Shown piece by piece: positions 33,201 through 41,824 of a DNA stretch of 64,000 nt. Position numbers and translations under genes: made by a program. How positions within the stretch are numbered: the stretch's first letter is position 1; every line of letters starts with the position of its first letter. Location: the NCBI GenBank assembly GCA_902363835.1, contig CABJBM010000017.1:89108-153107 (forward strand). Reading direction: 5' to 3'. The DNA is from Lachnospiraceae bacterium (lineage in GTDB: Bacteria; Bacillota; Clostridia; Lachnospirales; Lachnospiraceae). Under the pieces are notes generated by a model. The model was not told the DNA's origin. It made no database searches and saw only the letters and a list, made by a program, of their open reading frames with translations.

Positions 33201-36014
33201 AGCAGTCAGAAGGTCATAATACGCCTTCAAACCTGCATCATTTTTCTTGTCATTGAGCGTGGTATTGTTGCGGCTGACCAGTCCTGATGAGCCAAATGTA
33301 TTGATGTGGCCGGGGCCGCCGGACCAGGTCATCTCAAAACCGGAAAATGCCTTTCTGGAACTGGTTTCATTAAACGTTTCCGTCTGCTCCCTGTATTCCT
33401 CCCATATGGCCCTGCTCTCAGGTGTCATAAGAGACGGATCATTAAGCGCCTCTTTTGGATTAGGTGCATCTTTTGTATCAAAATAGTTGGAATGATCCGT
33501 AAAGGATATAAAATGTACATTGTCTTCTTCCGGTATGCTGGCAAGATAATTAAGACCATCTTTGACAGACCCGGAACCATCGGAATAGTTGGTATGTCCA
33601 TGAAGCTGTCCGAAATACGCAGTAAAGGCAGACTTGCCTACGGTAAATTTCCAATTCTCAGTAAAAGACACCTTATCTTCCCGAAGGACTGTGACCTGTG
33701 CGTTATAATTGCCGTCTTCCAGAACCTTGGACGAAAAAGCATATGTTACACTGTCAGCGGCTGTCTCTTTTAGATTCATGGGCTGATCTGTATAAACAAC
33801 AGTGCCATCTGTCTTAGTAAGAGAGAGACTTACCAATGGGTTATTTCCGATATTTGTCAGTCTGATGGAAATCTCAGGCGCCTTCACATCTCCTGTGGCT
33901 TTATTTCTCTCAGGAGTAACCGCCAGTACCTGGGGTTTGTCATTGATGGCAATTGTAACGGTCCCACTCTCTGCTTCGAGACCAGTTTTATCTATTGCTT
34001 TGAATTTTATGTACAAGGCCTGCTGCCCTTTAGCAAAATTTTCTGCCGGGATAACAGCCTCATAGCTGTTCGTATCCTGATTAAATGTCATGGATAGTGA
34101 CTTGCCCAGGGTATCCTCTGAGGAACCGAAAAAAACCTCCACACTGGCCACGCCCACGTTGTCCCTAACCTGGACTGAAATGGGATATTCCTGGTCCGGT
34201 CTTGCATCAATATAGGTGCCTAAGGTAATGACCGGTGGCTTGGTGTCATTTTTCACATAATAGACAGGAAAACCATTTTTCTCTTCTGTGCCGGTGTATA
34301 GCTGAATCGTCTGATTATATCTGCCTATCATGGCAGTTAAATCCACGGTCTCTCCTTCTTCCACACCTTCCGGATATGGAGCTGCCTGGTAAATATTAAT
34401 CGTGCCTGTTGCGTCTGTTACAGGCGTACTGCCTGATGTATTGAGCTTGCCAAGGGTGACATCCTCTATGAGAACAACTCTGTCAATAAGTCCGCTTTTC
34501 TCTAAATCAGCGGTATCTGCCATTGCTTTTATCTGATTGATGGTATACTTCACCGGCGTTATGGATGCCTCATCCTGCTTAACAGCGATTTTTGCTTTAT
34601 CTTTGGTGGAGGTTATCTGAGGCATACCATAGCGAATCTGGAAATCTCCTGTGATTTCCAGTATATCACCTATTTGGGCGCCATCGGGTGCCGCTCCAAA
34701 AATATAGATGCTGTACTGGCTGCCATCTATCATGGACTGGAGCACCGGATTTCCATATGTTGTGGCCAGATATGACAATTCCCCTATAACGGTCACATCT
34801 TTTGTGTCCTTTCCCAGCGCCAGCACATCTTTAATCGTCATCACTTTGCCGGATTCACGGATTGTATAAGAAAACACAGATATTTCACTTTCCTCCAGCC
34901 CTTCCTTAACTGCGCGCACATAGTATGTAACCGGTTCATCAATTATCAGCTTGTCATTAGTTGAATATGTGGTCCATTCTTTGGCAGTCTCAGACTCAGT
35001 ATTATACTCTATTGCAGCACCTGAGGTAGCCGTAGAAAATGTGAGCTCCGTACCTTTCAGTACCGCTCCTGCAGCCGGTGATGCAGCAGGCGTGCTGCAT
35101 TTCGTTTCTTCCGGTTGATTCCCGCCGCCTTCCTCATAGGAACTGTTGCGGGGCTCAGGCTTACCAATCTTGAAATCAGCGCTGTTGTTGTCGGTATCCA
35201 CTGCCGGGTCCTTGCGGATGGCGGCGGTAGCATTTGACATTGGGGAGGTTTGTTGGGTCTCATACTCCTTCGCTGCGCCAATTCCTACTAAATCAACGAG
35301 ATTCTCATCACTTTTATCTGTTAATTTTACGATGTCTTTGGACAATGCCGCTGCCCCATCGGTTGCAGACATTGCGATAACACCTATGGCATCAGGTTCC
35401 GGAAGTTCTGGCGCATCTTTATTCGTTCCATCCGCTTCCTTTATCAGGTAGTAGCCGCCGGCTTCAATGGTCCCTGAAAGTTTCGTCATCTGGCCGTCGC
35501 CCACAGGATTATAGTCGCTGAACGTGCTTTTAGCCAGCCACTGTATTGACCACCCATCCAGGCTCACATCTTCATCCGTAGGATTGTACAATTCAATAAA
35601 ATCACTTTTCCATATACATTTACTATTGCCTCCGCCGCCATATACCTGACTGATCACTACGTGGTCTGCCAGACTGATGTCGCTAAGTGCGGACTTATCT
35701 TCTACAGGTTCCATGGTACTGGCTTCCTCTTTTACAGCGCCAGTATCTCCCTTGTCCTCCGTATCCTCCTTATTGCCTGTATCTCCCGTATCTCCCTTGC
35801 TGCCTGTATCCTCTTCCATCTTTTCCGGAATGTCTGTATCCGTGTCCTTGTCTGCCTCACTGGGGCTGGCTTTATTATCTCCCCCACCGGAACTTTCTGC
35901 CCCATACCCGTTTGTCAGGTTTGAATCTGTCTTCATCGCAAAACCAGGCACGACTAACAGATTCATACACATGGCAACTGACAGAAACAAACTTAACAGC
36001 TTCCTTAAGTTCAT
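30258..36014 (-). CDS. Giant cell-surface PHP-domain protein with lamin-tail, OB and wall-binding modules
   Basis: 1,918 residues. Signal peptide 1-27; an acidic Asp/Thr/Gly/Lys-rich linker about 33-110; lamin-tail domain from 115 (VVISQVYGGGGNSK, FIELYNPTDEDVSLDGW); a chitobiase-C-like module from 304; OB-fold region from 392; Ig-like regions; a PHP metal-dependent phosphoesterase from about 798 (GQLHGHTNYSDG, FISFTDHSNYFD, FEMTWSGGPGHINTFG) to 1060; CARDB-like region; a DUF4350/GATase-like region from 1263; OB-fold from 1575; a Pro/Glu linker 1758-1791; and C-terminal choline-binding-type wall repeats (WYLDGDGSWYYM, MGWKWINGKCYYF). Looks like an exported nuclease or phosphodiesterase held on the wall. 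Domain ends are approximate. Confidence 0.85.
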   Translation of the reverse strand: MNLRKLLSLFLSVAMCMNLLVVPGFAMKTDSNLTNGYGAESSGGGDNKASPSEADKDTDTDIPEKMEEDTGSKGDTGDTGNKEDTEDKGDTGAVKEEASTMEPVEDKSALSDISLADHVVISQVYGGGGNSKCIWKSDFIELYNPTDEDVSLDGWSIQWLAKSTFSDYNPVGDGQMTKLSGTIEAGGYYLIKEADGTNKDAPELPEPDAIGVIAMSATDGAAALSKDIVKLTDKSDENLVDLVGIGAAKEYETQQTSPMSNATAAIRKDPAVDTDNNSADFKIGKPEPRNSSYEEGGGNQPEETKCSTPAASPAAGAVLKGTELTFSTATSGAAIEYNTESETAKEWTTYSTNDKLIIDEPVTYYVRAVKEGLEESEISVFSYTIRESGKVMTIKDVLALGKDTKDVTVIGELSYLATTYGNPVLQSMIDGSQYSIYIFGAAPDGAQIGDILEITGDFQIRYGMPQITSTKDKAKIAVKQDEASITPVKYTINQIKAMADTADLEKSGLIDRVVLIEDVTLGKLNTSGSTPVTDATGTINIYQAAPYPEGVEEGETVDLTAMIGRYNQTIQLYTGTEEKNGFPVYYVKNDTKPPVITLGTYIDARPDQEYPISVQVRDNVGVASVEVFFGSSEDTLGKSLSMTFNQDTNSYEAVIPAENFAKGQQALYIKFKAIDKTGLEAESGTVTIAINDKPQVLAVTPERNKATGDVKAPEISIRLTNIGNNPLVSLSLTKTDGTVVYTDQPMNLKETAADSVTYAFSSKVLEDGNYNAQVTVLREDKVSFTENWKFTVGKSAFTAYFGQLHGHTNYSDGSGSVKDGLNYLASIPEEDNVHFISFTDHSNYFDTKDAPNPKEALNDPSLMTPESRAIWEEYREQTETFNETSSRKAFSGFEMTWSGGPGHINTFGSSGLVSRNNTTLNDKKNDAGLKAYYDLLTADSDPLANLSQFNHPGKTFGTFADFAYYTPARDAKMVAVEVGNGEGSIGSGGYFPSYNEYTKALDKGWHVAPTNNQDNHKGRWGNANTARTVVLTDDFSETGILNGLKDRRVYATEDKNMNIMYTLNDELMGSILDVSDDVKTLNIYVSVDDPDPSDVIKSVEVVTNGGAIAGKKEGTGNSGEFTFELPAKKGYYYIRVTQADKNIAVTAPVWYGSAAKAGISSFTCDTDVPVTGDPVKFTVTAFNNEESDATLTRLTFKSGDKVLENQELNVSLKSLGTYTVNKAFILDKVGVNEIEVTAQMELEGERKVFSFTLEIEVRDSSKMKYFGIDASHYNEYVNGNYKDSMGNFTTLAGDYNIRMVTLNTSEELIAALKDDKYVGLLLNAPSRRDGTKLREDYKNYTEEEIEAVRTFAKKGDKTIMVCAWSDTYEAYDGFIGDKSKADDHMSAQQNKILEALGSAFRFADDELQCTSSNDGRVIGILGKDYNQLNPYMAGVDAGLKFNTYGNADIYAMDESGNPVSDSAMLPTGAAALVYAPADTKSLDKDGVGLSGDALTKLDGRFVLAATQELYFSDGESSTLYLSGCSTMSDFQLTFDSAATNDYSNYQIMANLLDKTNQLQVTPVKEVQAAGEGERFVIEGIATSNASGYDKNTAFFDSIYVQDETGGINLFPVSGDIRAGQTIRVFGKTSSYQGERQLAVEKIMVIDENIKELPEPVKETTEEAFEGKNLGSLVKVSGKVISIDAPNNLVETIMLQDQSGKPARIFIDGYITKDKVIEGLEIGAYMSAAGLSSRTVIGDSEDSVARIRIRDRDDVKLAEEPEIPEEPEVPEKPEVPEKPDRPSDTDRDKDYGINAEWKQNARGWQAAKKDGTYAKNEWYQCSYNGQVSWYRFDTEGYMISGWYLDGDGSWYYMSENHDGSYGAMVMGWKWINGKCYYFNPDIQATQYKYGAMFRSGITPDGYTVNANGEWIVDGVVQIR

Positions 36015-36128
36015 AACTTTTCTTCTCCTTCCATTTTTGTTGGTATTCCCTAACTAAACCTTATTATGATGAATTATAAAAAAGTACCAATTTTATACAT
36101 GATTTTAATACAAAATATGTGAATATCG

Positions 36129-37334
36129 TCACTGTTTTTTCCTTTGTTTTCTATTCTTTTCATTAACCGCCATAACCAGCCTGTCCACCCCATTCTCCCT
36201 GCTGCACATAAACGCACTTAGGAATGCTACTAATGGCACAGTCATTACAATACCTATGGAGCCTGAGATACCCTGTATAATCTCCAACGCCATCATGTCA
36301 CTGTTAATGATCTGCAAATATGGATAATCAAAGATTCTGAACAGTATCAACATATTGAGTGCCGAGCCGGCAAAAGCTAATATCAGCGTGTTAGCCATAG
36401 TCCCCATGGCATCCCTGCCTATATTAATACCAGACTGAATCAGTTTTTGTCTGTTCAGCTCCGGATTCAGCTGATGCATCTCAAATACTGCAGACGTAAT
36501 CGTCAAAGCCACATCCATGACCGCACCTAGTGCAGCTATGAGAATGGCGCTGATCAGTAATCCGCTGATATTCAGGCTTGTCCCATCTGCGCGGAGAATT
36601 AATTCTTCCGCCTCCGACATATTAAAACCGTTTATGGGTGTAGCAGCTGCCGTAAGAGCTGCTGCGACTCCAGCCATCGCTACACCGCCTACGCACCCAA
36701 TGGTTGCACATAACGTTTTCATGGACAAACCATTTAACAGTACCAATGAAACAGCTGTGGTAACAGCTGCTATGACAACAGATGAAAATATAGGATCAAT
36801 GCCATGCCTTATCATGGGTATAAGCAAAAACCAGATATCTACAATCGCAAATGCAAGCCCCAGTATGGCGGCTATTCCCTTTTTTCCCCCGAATACAGCT
36901 AAAAACAGTACGAATATCACCGTCAATCCAAGCAATGCCGGACCCCTGTTATAATTGGGTATGGATGCGATATAGGAAAGCCCATTGACATCTGTATCCA
37001 TCCTGGCGATTATCTTCGTACCTGCTTTTAAGTCCACATTGTTATATGCATTCATATAATTGACTGCCGGCAATATCTTACCCCTGTCCTCACCGCTGTC
37101 TATCTGCACATAGACTTCCTGTACTCCTATGCGCAGTCCCTCTGTCCAGTCTTCTGCTTTCGCCTCGTCTTTAATGATTTCAGTCACATGTGCCCTGGCA
37201 AACCTTATCTGGCTTGCCGCCGTTGGCACTTCTCCTGGCAGTGGCTGATTGATCCATATGAGAATTGCTATGAATGCCATGCAAAAGAGGAATGAGGCTA
37301 TTAGTTTAATGCAGAATGTTTTCTGGTTTTTCAT
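36129..37334 (-). CDS. YibE/F family membrane protein
   Basis: 401 residues. N-terminal membrane helix at 10-28, an extracytoplasmic region of about 100 residues (VQIDSGEDRGKILPAVNYMN), then seven or more helices with the YibE/F conserved pieces DVALTITSAVFEMHQLNP, GRDAMGTMANTLILAFAGSA and IRHGIDP. Function of the family is not established; proposed to be a transporter. 114 bases separate it from the giant surface protein on the same strand, and no terminator is visible between them, so the two may be co-transcribed. Confidence 0.88.
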   Translation of the reverse strand: MKNQKTFCIKLIASFLFCMAFIAILIWINQPLPGEVPTAASQIRFARAHVTEIIKDEAKAEDWTEGLRIGVQEVYVQIDSGEDRGKILPAVNYMNAYNNVDLKAGTKIIARMDTDVNGLSYIASIPNYNRGPALLGLTVIFVLFLAVFGGKKGIAAILGLAFAIVDIWFLLIPMIRHGIDPIFSSVVIAAVTTAVSLVLLNGLSMKTLCATIGCVGGVAMAGVAAALTAAATPINGFNMSEAEELILRADGTSLNISGLLISAILIAALGAVMDVALTITSAVFEMHQLNPELNRQKLIQSGINIGRDAMGTMANTLILAFAGSALNMLILFRIFDYPYLQIINSDMMALEIIQGISGSIGIVMTVPLVAFLSAFMCSRENGVDRLVMAVNEKNRKQRKKQ

Positions 37335-37714
37335 TTTAAGTACACCTTTCTGCGAAAGGCATCAATATGGTTATGAACCCTGCGCCCTTCGTCCTGTTTA
37401 TTTTGTATGTTTTTTGAGTTGCATTGTCTACACACTTCATAGCCCTTATAGTCAGCAATATGCACAAAATTTTTCGCAAATAATGCTATAAAAATGTTTA
37501 ACATGTAAAAACTGGAAATATAGCGTTCTGTATAATTCTATTCCGGTCTTAACCACTTAAGTACTCTTTATGAATAAAAATGAAAGGTTTAGATCTTATT
37601 TTAAAATAGCCCCTGCAGTAACATTAGATTTTTGTTTTACAGATTCAAATATCATTAAGGCACTCTGAGCCACTCCAGTCACACCTGTACAGCAGACAGC
37701 CGGTAAAAAGACTG
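37335..37714. other. Non-coding stretch upstream of the YibE/F gene
   Basis: AT-rich 380 bases between the YibE/F start and the terminator of the AEC gene. It should hold the promoter of the YibE/F and surface-protein genes, but I see no convincing -35/-10 pair. No RNA gene recognised. Confidence 0.4.
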
Positions 37715-37761
37715 CAAAAAACAGGCCGGAACGTCTGTAAATATCAGACATTTCCGGCCTG
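37715..37761 (-). terminator. Intrinsic terminator after the AEC transporter gene (copy 2)
   Basis: Minus strand: stem CAGGCCGGAA / TTCCGGCCTG, then TTTTTTGCAG. The loop is also close to that of the terminator at 30157-30201. It follows the AEC stop codon (37827) by 65 bases. Confidence 0.9.
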
Positions 37762-37826
37762 TAAAGGCAGCAGATTATGAAGCTGTTATAGCAGTGCTTT
37801 TAACAGCATTTTAGATATCCGGTGTA

Positions 37827-38735
37827 TTAAAGAACCATACACCACAGAGGAATGGTCACCAGGGATAACAGGGTGGTCACAACCACGCATTTTGTGGCAA
37901 AAATATAATCTCCATCATATTTGGCAGCTAATATGGCTGTAGTGCTTCCCGCAGGCATTCCGGTCAAAAGGACGGATACTCCGGACAAAAGTGGTTTTAC
38001 ATGAAAAGCCCGGCAGCATAAATAAACCAGAAGAGGAAGGAAAAACAGGCGGATGAAGGCATACCTTACAATCCCCCGGTCCAATATGCTCCCCGGTTTT
38101 ACCTCCGCCAGTATGGCGCCGATTAAGACCATGGATATTGTGGTGGTGCAGCCTCCTACGCTCCTGATGGTGTTTTGAAGGAATGCCGGCAGAGGCAGCC
38201 GGGTGATCATGAGAACCAGGCCAATATAGACCGCAATAATACAGGGATGAGTCAAAACCTTTTTCACAACGGTTTTCTTGTCCGGGCTTTCTGTAAAATA
38301 AGAAACTCCGGCAGACCACATGACGATCCTTTGGGGGATGAGAAATATGGACGCATACATGAGCCCTTCCGCCCCATAAACGCCTTCTGCAATAGGGTTG
38401 CCCATAAAGCCCGCATTGGAACAGACCGTACCATACTGAAGCACCTTTTTACGGCTTTCCGGCTCCTTGTTGTAGAGAACCTTTGCAAGCATAAGGCAGC
38501 CGATCTGGATCAGGGCGGCAATGGTAAGGATCACTGCAAAGCCCTTTAAAATATCCGGATTAAACTCGATAAAAAATGAATGAATGATGTTGCAGGGAAG
38601 GATCAGATAGATCACCAGGTCCGTAAGAATGGACTTTGCCCCTTCCTGCAGGATCCCCTTCTTTCTGAGAACAACGCCTGCTGCCACCAGAAGAAACAGC
38701 ATTCCCTGGAGGTTTAAAAGATGTTGATAATCCAT
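37827..38735 (-). CDS. AEC (auxin efflux carrier) family transporter
   Basis: 302 residues with about ten membrane helices and the AEC pattern: KSILTDLVIYLILPCNIIHSF, GTVCSNAGFMGNPIAEGVYG (the conserved N-x-G-F-M-G-x-P) and LLTGMPAGSTTAILAAKYDG near the C-terminus. Bacterial members move dicarboxylates such as malate. It begins two bases after the stop of the NAD(P)-linked oxidoreductase gene, so the two proteins are probably functionally linked, perhaps for an organic acid. Confidence 0.88.
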   Translation of the reverse strand: MDYQHLLNLQGMLFLLVAAGVVLRKKGILQEGAKSILTDLVIYLILPCNIIHSFFIEFNPDILKGFAVILTIAALIQIGCLMLAKVLYNKEPESRKKVLQYGTVCSNAGFMGNPIAEGVYGAEGLMYASIFLIPQRIVMWSAGVSYFTESPDKKTVVKKVLTHPCIIAVYIGLVLMITRLPLPAFLQNTIRSVGGCTTTISMVLIGAILAEVKPGSILDRGIVRYAFIRLFFLPLLVYLCCRAFHVKPLLSGVSVLLTGMPAGSTTAILAAKYDGDYIFATKCVVVTTLLSLVTIPLWCMVL

Positions 38736-38737
38736 GT

Positions 38738-39964
38738 CTAGCTCTCTTCTTTTGATTTCATGTATTCATCCATGGCCATTGCCACAATTTTTGAATAAGC
38801 AACCGCTTCCACCACGGTCCTTGCCCCCAGAACCACATCTCCGGAAGCAAATATTCCCGGAATGGTGGTCTGCCCATTATCATCTGTCATCAAAAGCCCG
38901 TTCTGGCTGGCCAGTAAGCCCTTGGTAGTGTTCACCAGCTTGCTTTTCGGCCCCTGGCTGATGGAGATGATGGTGGAATCCGCAAAAACCTGCTCCCTAT
39001 CTTCATCAACGCCGATCTGGTTTCCTTCCCCATCATAGTGGATGGTCTCAAACACGGGTCCATCATCAGTGATCTCCACGATCTGTTTTCCAAACTGGAA
39101 GACTGCTCCGTCAAGCCTTGCATAGGCTGTTTCATGTTCGCTGGCATTGCTGGATATGCCTCTGGCATAAAGGGTCACCTTTCTGGCTCCATGGCGGATC
39201 ACGGTCCTTGCCACATCCATGGCAGAATTGCCTACGCCGATGATGGCCACCGTCTCTCCTAAATCATAGGCATCAGGATTTGCCAGATAATCAATGGCAT
39301 AATGAACATTTCCCAGGGATTCCCCTTTCACCCCAAGAGTCTTTGGCCTCCAGACTCCTGTTCCGATGAAAATGCTTTGATAGCCGTCACGGATCAGATC
39401 CTTGATTTCCAGGGCTGTTCCAATGGCCGTATTGGGGCGGATCTTCACTCCGATTTCCAGAAGCTTCTTTTTGTAACGCTCTAAAATAGTCTTTGGAAGG
39501 CGGAAATCCGGGATACCGTACTGGAGAACGCCTCCTACTTTATCCTTTGCATCGAAAATCGTCACGCTGTAGCCTTCCTTGGTCAAAAGAATGGCAATGG
39601 TGATTCCTGCCGGACCTGCGCCGATTACAGCCACCTTTTTCCCGTTCTTTGGCTTGCACTCCACCTTCATCTTGTTGAAAATGGTATCGGAAATATAATT
39701 TTCTATGCTGCTGATATGAACCGGCTGTCCCTTCTTTCCAAGAATACAATGTCCTTCGCACTGCTTCTCATGATTACACACAAGGGAACAGACCAGGGAC
39801 ATGGGATTGTTTTCAAACAGCATTTCTCCTGCCTTGTCTAATCCTCCTTCCTTAAATGCCGCGATCATCTGGGGGATTGGGGTATGGATAGGGCACCCTT
39901 GCCTGCATAAGGGCTTTTTACAGTTTAAGCATCTGTTTGCTTCATCAATAACATGAACAGCCAT
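38738..39964 (-). CDS. NAD(P)-dependent FAD oxidoreductase, GltD-like
   Basis: 408 residues. N-terminal Fe-S region with cysteines CLNCKKPLCRQGCP at 13-26 and CSLVCNHEKQCEGHC near 60-74 (Fer4_20 type), FAD motif VAVIGAGPAGITIAILL near 110, GGVLQYGIPDFRLPK, NAD(P) motif VAIIGVGNSAMDVA near 240 and the closing GIFASGDVVLGARTVVEAV. This is the layout of the glutamate synthase small subunit and related transhydrogenase-type subunits. No GltB large subunit is nearby, so it may donate electrons to another enzyme. Followed at once by the AEC transporter. Confidence 0.85.
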   Translation of the reverse strand: MAVHVIDEANRCLNCKKPLCRQGCPIHTPIPQMIAAFKEGGLDKAGEMLFENNPMSLVCSLVCNHEKQCEGHCILGKKGQPVHISSIENYISDTIFNKMKVECKPKNGKKVAVIGAGPAGITIAILLTKEGYSVTIFDAKDKVGGVLQYGIPDFRLPKTILERYKKKLLEIGVKIRPNTAIGTALEIKDLIRDGYQSIFIGTGVWRPKTLGVKGESLGNVHYAIDYLANPDAYDLGETVAIIGVGNSAMDVARTVIRHGARKVTLYARGISSNASEHETAYARLDGAVFQFGKQIVEITDDGPVFETIHYDGEGNQIGVDEDREQVFADSTIISISQGPKSKLVNTTKGLLASQNGLLMTDDNGQTTIPGIFASGDVVLGARTVVEAVAYSKIVAMAMDEYMKSKEES

Positions 39965-40010
39965 AATTCATTCTCCTCTCTTTTTCTGTGGCACAATTTA
40001 CGTGATGAAG

Positions 40011-40085
40011 GCAGGTGAAATACCCCTGAATTCAGTAAATCAGCCGTTCCATGTGACTTTGGCTCATGGAACTACCTTTACCTGC
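40011..40085 (-). ncRNA. Candidate structured leader RNA of the oxidoreductase-AEC operon
   Basis: Within the leader between promoter (40148-40177) and start codon (39964): outer pairing GCAGGT / ACCTGC (40080-40085 with 40011-40016) closes a perfect 8-bp hairpin GTTCCATG / CATGGAAC; the hairpin loop holds AGCC, complementary to the GGCT just after the stem, giving a possible pseudoknot. A 10-base palindrome CTGAATTCAG is also inside. No known riboswitch class matched from memory. Confidence 0.4.
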
Positions 40086-40147
40086 GGATTTTATCTCCTG
40101 CTGGTTCTATTGTTGCATATTGTATACATTGTTATTTTTATTTTCAC

Positions 40148-40177
40148 ATCATATCATACTCAAAATAATAAAATCAA
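40148..40177 (-). promoter_or_regulatory. Promoter of the oxidoreductase-AEC operon
   Basis: Minus strand TTGATT, 18 bases, TATGAT. Gives a leader of about 175 bases containing the structured element. Confidence 0.5.
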
Positions 40178-40279
40178 TAGGAAGCATTTATGTACAGAAA
40201 AAAATAAATTTTGACAAAAATATATCGAATTCCCGGTATTCTCCTTTGCTCCTGGGGTCATATGTAATTCTTTACAAAT

Positions 40280-40339
40280 AAAAAAGAATCCGGCAGGCAA
40301 AGGCGAAAGGAAATGTCCAAACGCCAATACCCCGGATTC
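40280..40339 (-). terminator. Intrinsic terminator after apt
   Basis: Minus strand stem GAATCCGG ... CCGGATTC with a long internal region and a following TTTTTTATTTG; 12 bases after the apt stop codon. Confidence 0.85.
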
Positions 40340-40350
40340 TCCGTATATAA

Positions 40351-40875
40351 TTATTTTCCTTCGTAAATGATCATTGCTTCCACATCATAACCTGCAAGCT
40401 TTTCCCTGCCCTTTAATCCTGCAAGCTCCATGATAAAGCAGATTTTCACCACTTCGCCACCAAGCTCCTCCACCAGCTTTATGATGGCTTCAATGGTACC
40501 GCCTGTGGCGATCAGGTCGTCGATGATGACCACCTTTTGTCCCGGTCTAATGGAATCCTTGTGGATCTCAACGGTTGCCGTGCCGTATTCCAGCTCATAA
40601 TCGGCAGATAAGACTTCTCTTGGAAGCTTGCCTTTCTTTCTCACCGGAACAAAGCCCTTATGCTCTGCATAGGCCACCGGAACGCCAAAGATAAAGCCCC
40701 TTGACTCAGGTCCAACTACCGCATCATATTCCACTCCTTTTAACATCTCCCGTATGCCATCCACTGCCAGGGTAAGGCCGTCCGGATCCTCCAGAATGGT
40801 CGTCACATCCCGGAAAATAATTCCTTCCTCCGGAAAGTCCGGAATGCTTGTGACATAATCTTCTAATTTCTTCAT
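40351..40875 (-). CDS. apt: Adenine phosphoribosyltransferase
   Basis: 174 residues from the ATG at 40875 (GAGGT six bases upstream; the ATG at 40881 is too close to it). Type I PRTase with the PRPP loop VVIIDDLIATGGT near 117-129 and the Apt-type start IPDFPEEGIIFRDVTTIL. It turns adenine and PRPP into AMP. Works with adenosine deaminase and the secreted nucleotidase in purine salvage. Follows xerD with a 61-base gap. Confidence 0.95.
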   Translation of the reverse strand: MKKLEDYVTSIPDFPEEGIIFRDVTTILEDPDGLTLAVDGIREMLKGVEYDAVVGPESRGFIFGVPVAYAEHKGFVPVRKKGKLPREVLSADYELEYGTATVEIHKDSIRPGQKVVIIDDLIATGGTIEAIIKLVEELGGEVVKICFIMELAGLKGREKLAGYDVEAMIIYEGK

Positions 40876-40936
40876 CGTCATACCTCATATTGTCATAATT
40901 TACATACTGATACATCTATTTCGGGCCGAAAAACCT

Positions 40937-41824
40937 TTATCCTCTTGGATGGGCGCCCGTATAGGCCCTGCGCAGGTCTTCTCCCCGGGTATAATTCATA
41001 TACATCTGCGTGGTCGCCATATCGGAATGGCCCAGCATGGCCTGTACCGCATGGATATCCGCTCCGTTGCGGAGCAAATGGGCCGCAAAAGAATGGCGCA
41101 GAGTGTGGGGCGTAATGTCCGCCTTGATCCCCGCCTTATCCCCGTAGAACTTTATGATCTTCCAAAAGCCCTGACGGCTCATGGATTTTCCGTTGCAGTT
41201 GGTAAAAAGCCACTGGGATTCCTGATCCCGCAATAAATATTCCCGGCCCCGTTCCATATACGCCGAAAGAGCCAGCTTGGCCACCTTGCCAAAAGGAACC
41301 ATGCGCTCCTTGTGTTCATCCCGGCAGGTGATATATCCAATGGCCAGATTCACGTCGGTTTTTTTTAAATGGATGAGTTCCGACACCCGGATGCCGGTGG
41401 CATAAAGCAATTCCAGCATGGCCCGGTCCCGAAGCTCCTTGGGCGTATCCCCGCCCGGCTGGCTTAACAGGCTGTTCACCTCATCCACTGTCAAAATAGT
41501 AGGCGCCTTTTTTTCCACTTTAGGCGCCTTTATCAATTCCGCCGGGTCCTCCTGGATTCTTCCTTCCCTGCATTCAAAATGAAAAAATGCCTTCATGGAA
41601 GCCAGACAGCGTGAAATGGTAGTGGTAGCCTTGCCCTCCTTCTCCAGATGCAGGATATAGGAATTAAGACAAGTCTTTGTCACCTTGTCCACCTCCACAA
41701 TTCCCTGCCGCTCTAAAAAGGAAGCCAGCTGCATCAAATCCCTCTGGTAAGATACCTCTGTGTTTTTTGATGTTTTTCTTATCTCCCTTAAATAAATAAT
41801 AAAATGATTGATCTCTGCTACCAT
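40937..41824 (-). CDS. xerD: Tyrosine recombinase XerD
   Basis: 295 residues. N-terminal SAM-like core-binding domain 1-95, catalytic domain 105-295 with Arg in LLYATGIRVSELIHL, HTLRHSFAAHLL (H-x-x-R), LGHSDMATTQMYMNY with the final His and the nucleophilic Tyr. Chromosome dimer resolution at dif is the expected role. Its neighbours spoIIM and nudF-like match the Bacillus nudF-spoIIM-xerD order, which argues for the housekeeping XerD and not an integrase of a mobile element. Start chosen by AGGGG eight bases upstream. Confidence 0.92.
   Translation of the reverse strand: MVAEINHFIIYLREIRKTSKNTEVSYQRDLMQLASFLERQGIVEVDKVTKTCLNSYILHLEKEGKATTTISRCLASMKAFFHFECREGRIQEDPAELIKAPKVEKKAPTILTVDEVNSLLSQPGGDTPKELRDRAMLELLYATGIRVSELIHLKKTDVNLAIGYITCRDEHKERMVPFGKVAKLALSAYMERGREYLLRDQESQWLFTNCNGKSMSRQGFWKIIKFYGDKAGIKADITPHTLRHSFAAHLLRNGADIHAVQAMLGHSDMATTQMYMNYTRGEDLRRAYTGAHPRG

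Noticed and set aside
40937..41824. XerD as the integrase of a mobile element
   Set aside because: Its neighbours spoIIM and the nudF-like gene match the conserved chromosomal order, and no phage or conjugation genes surround it.
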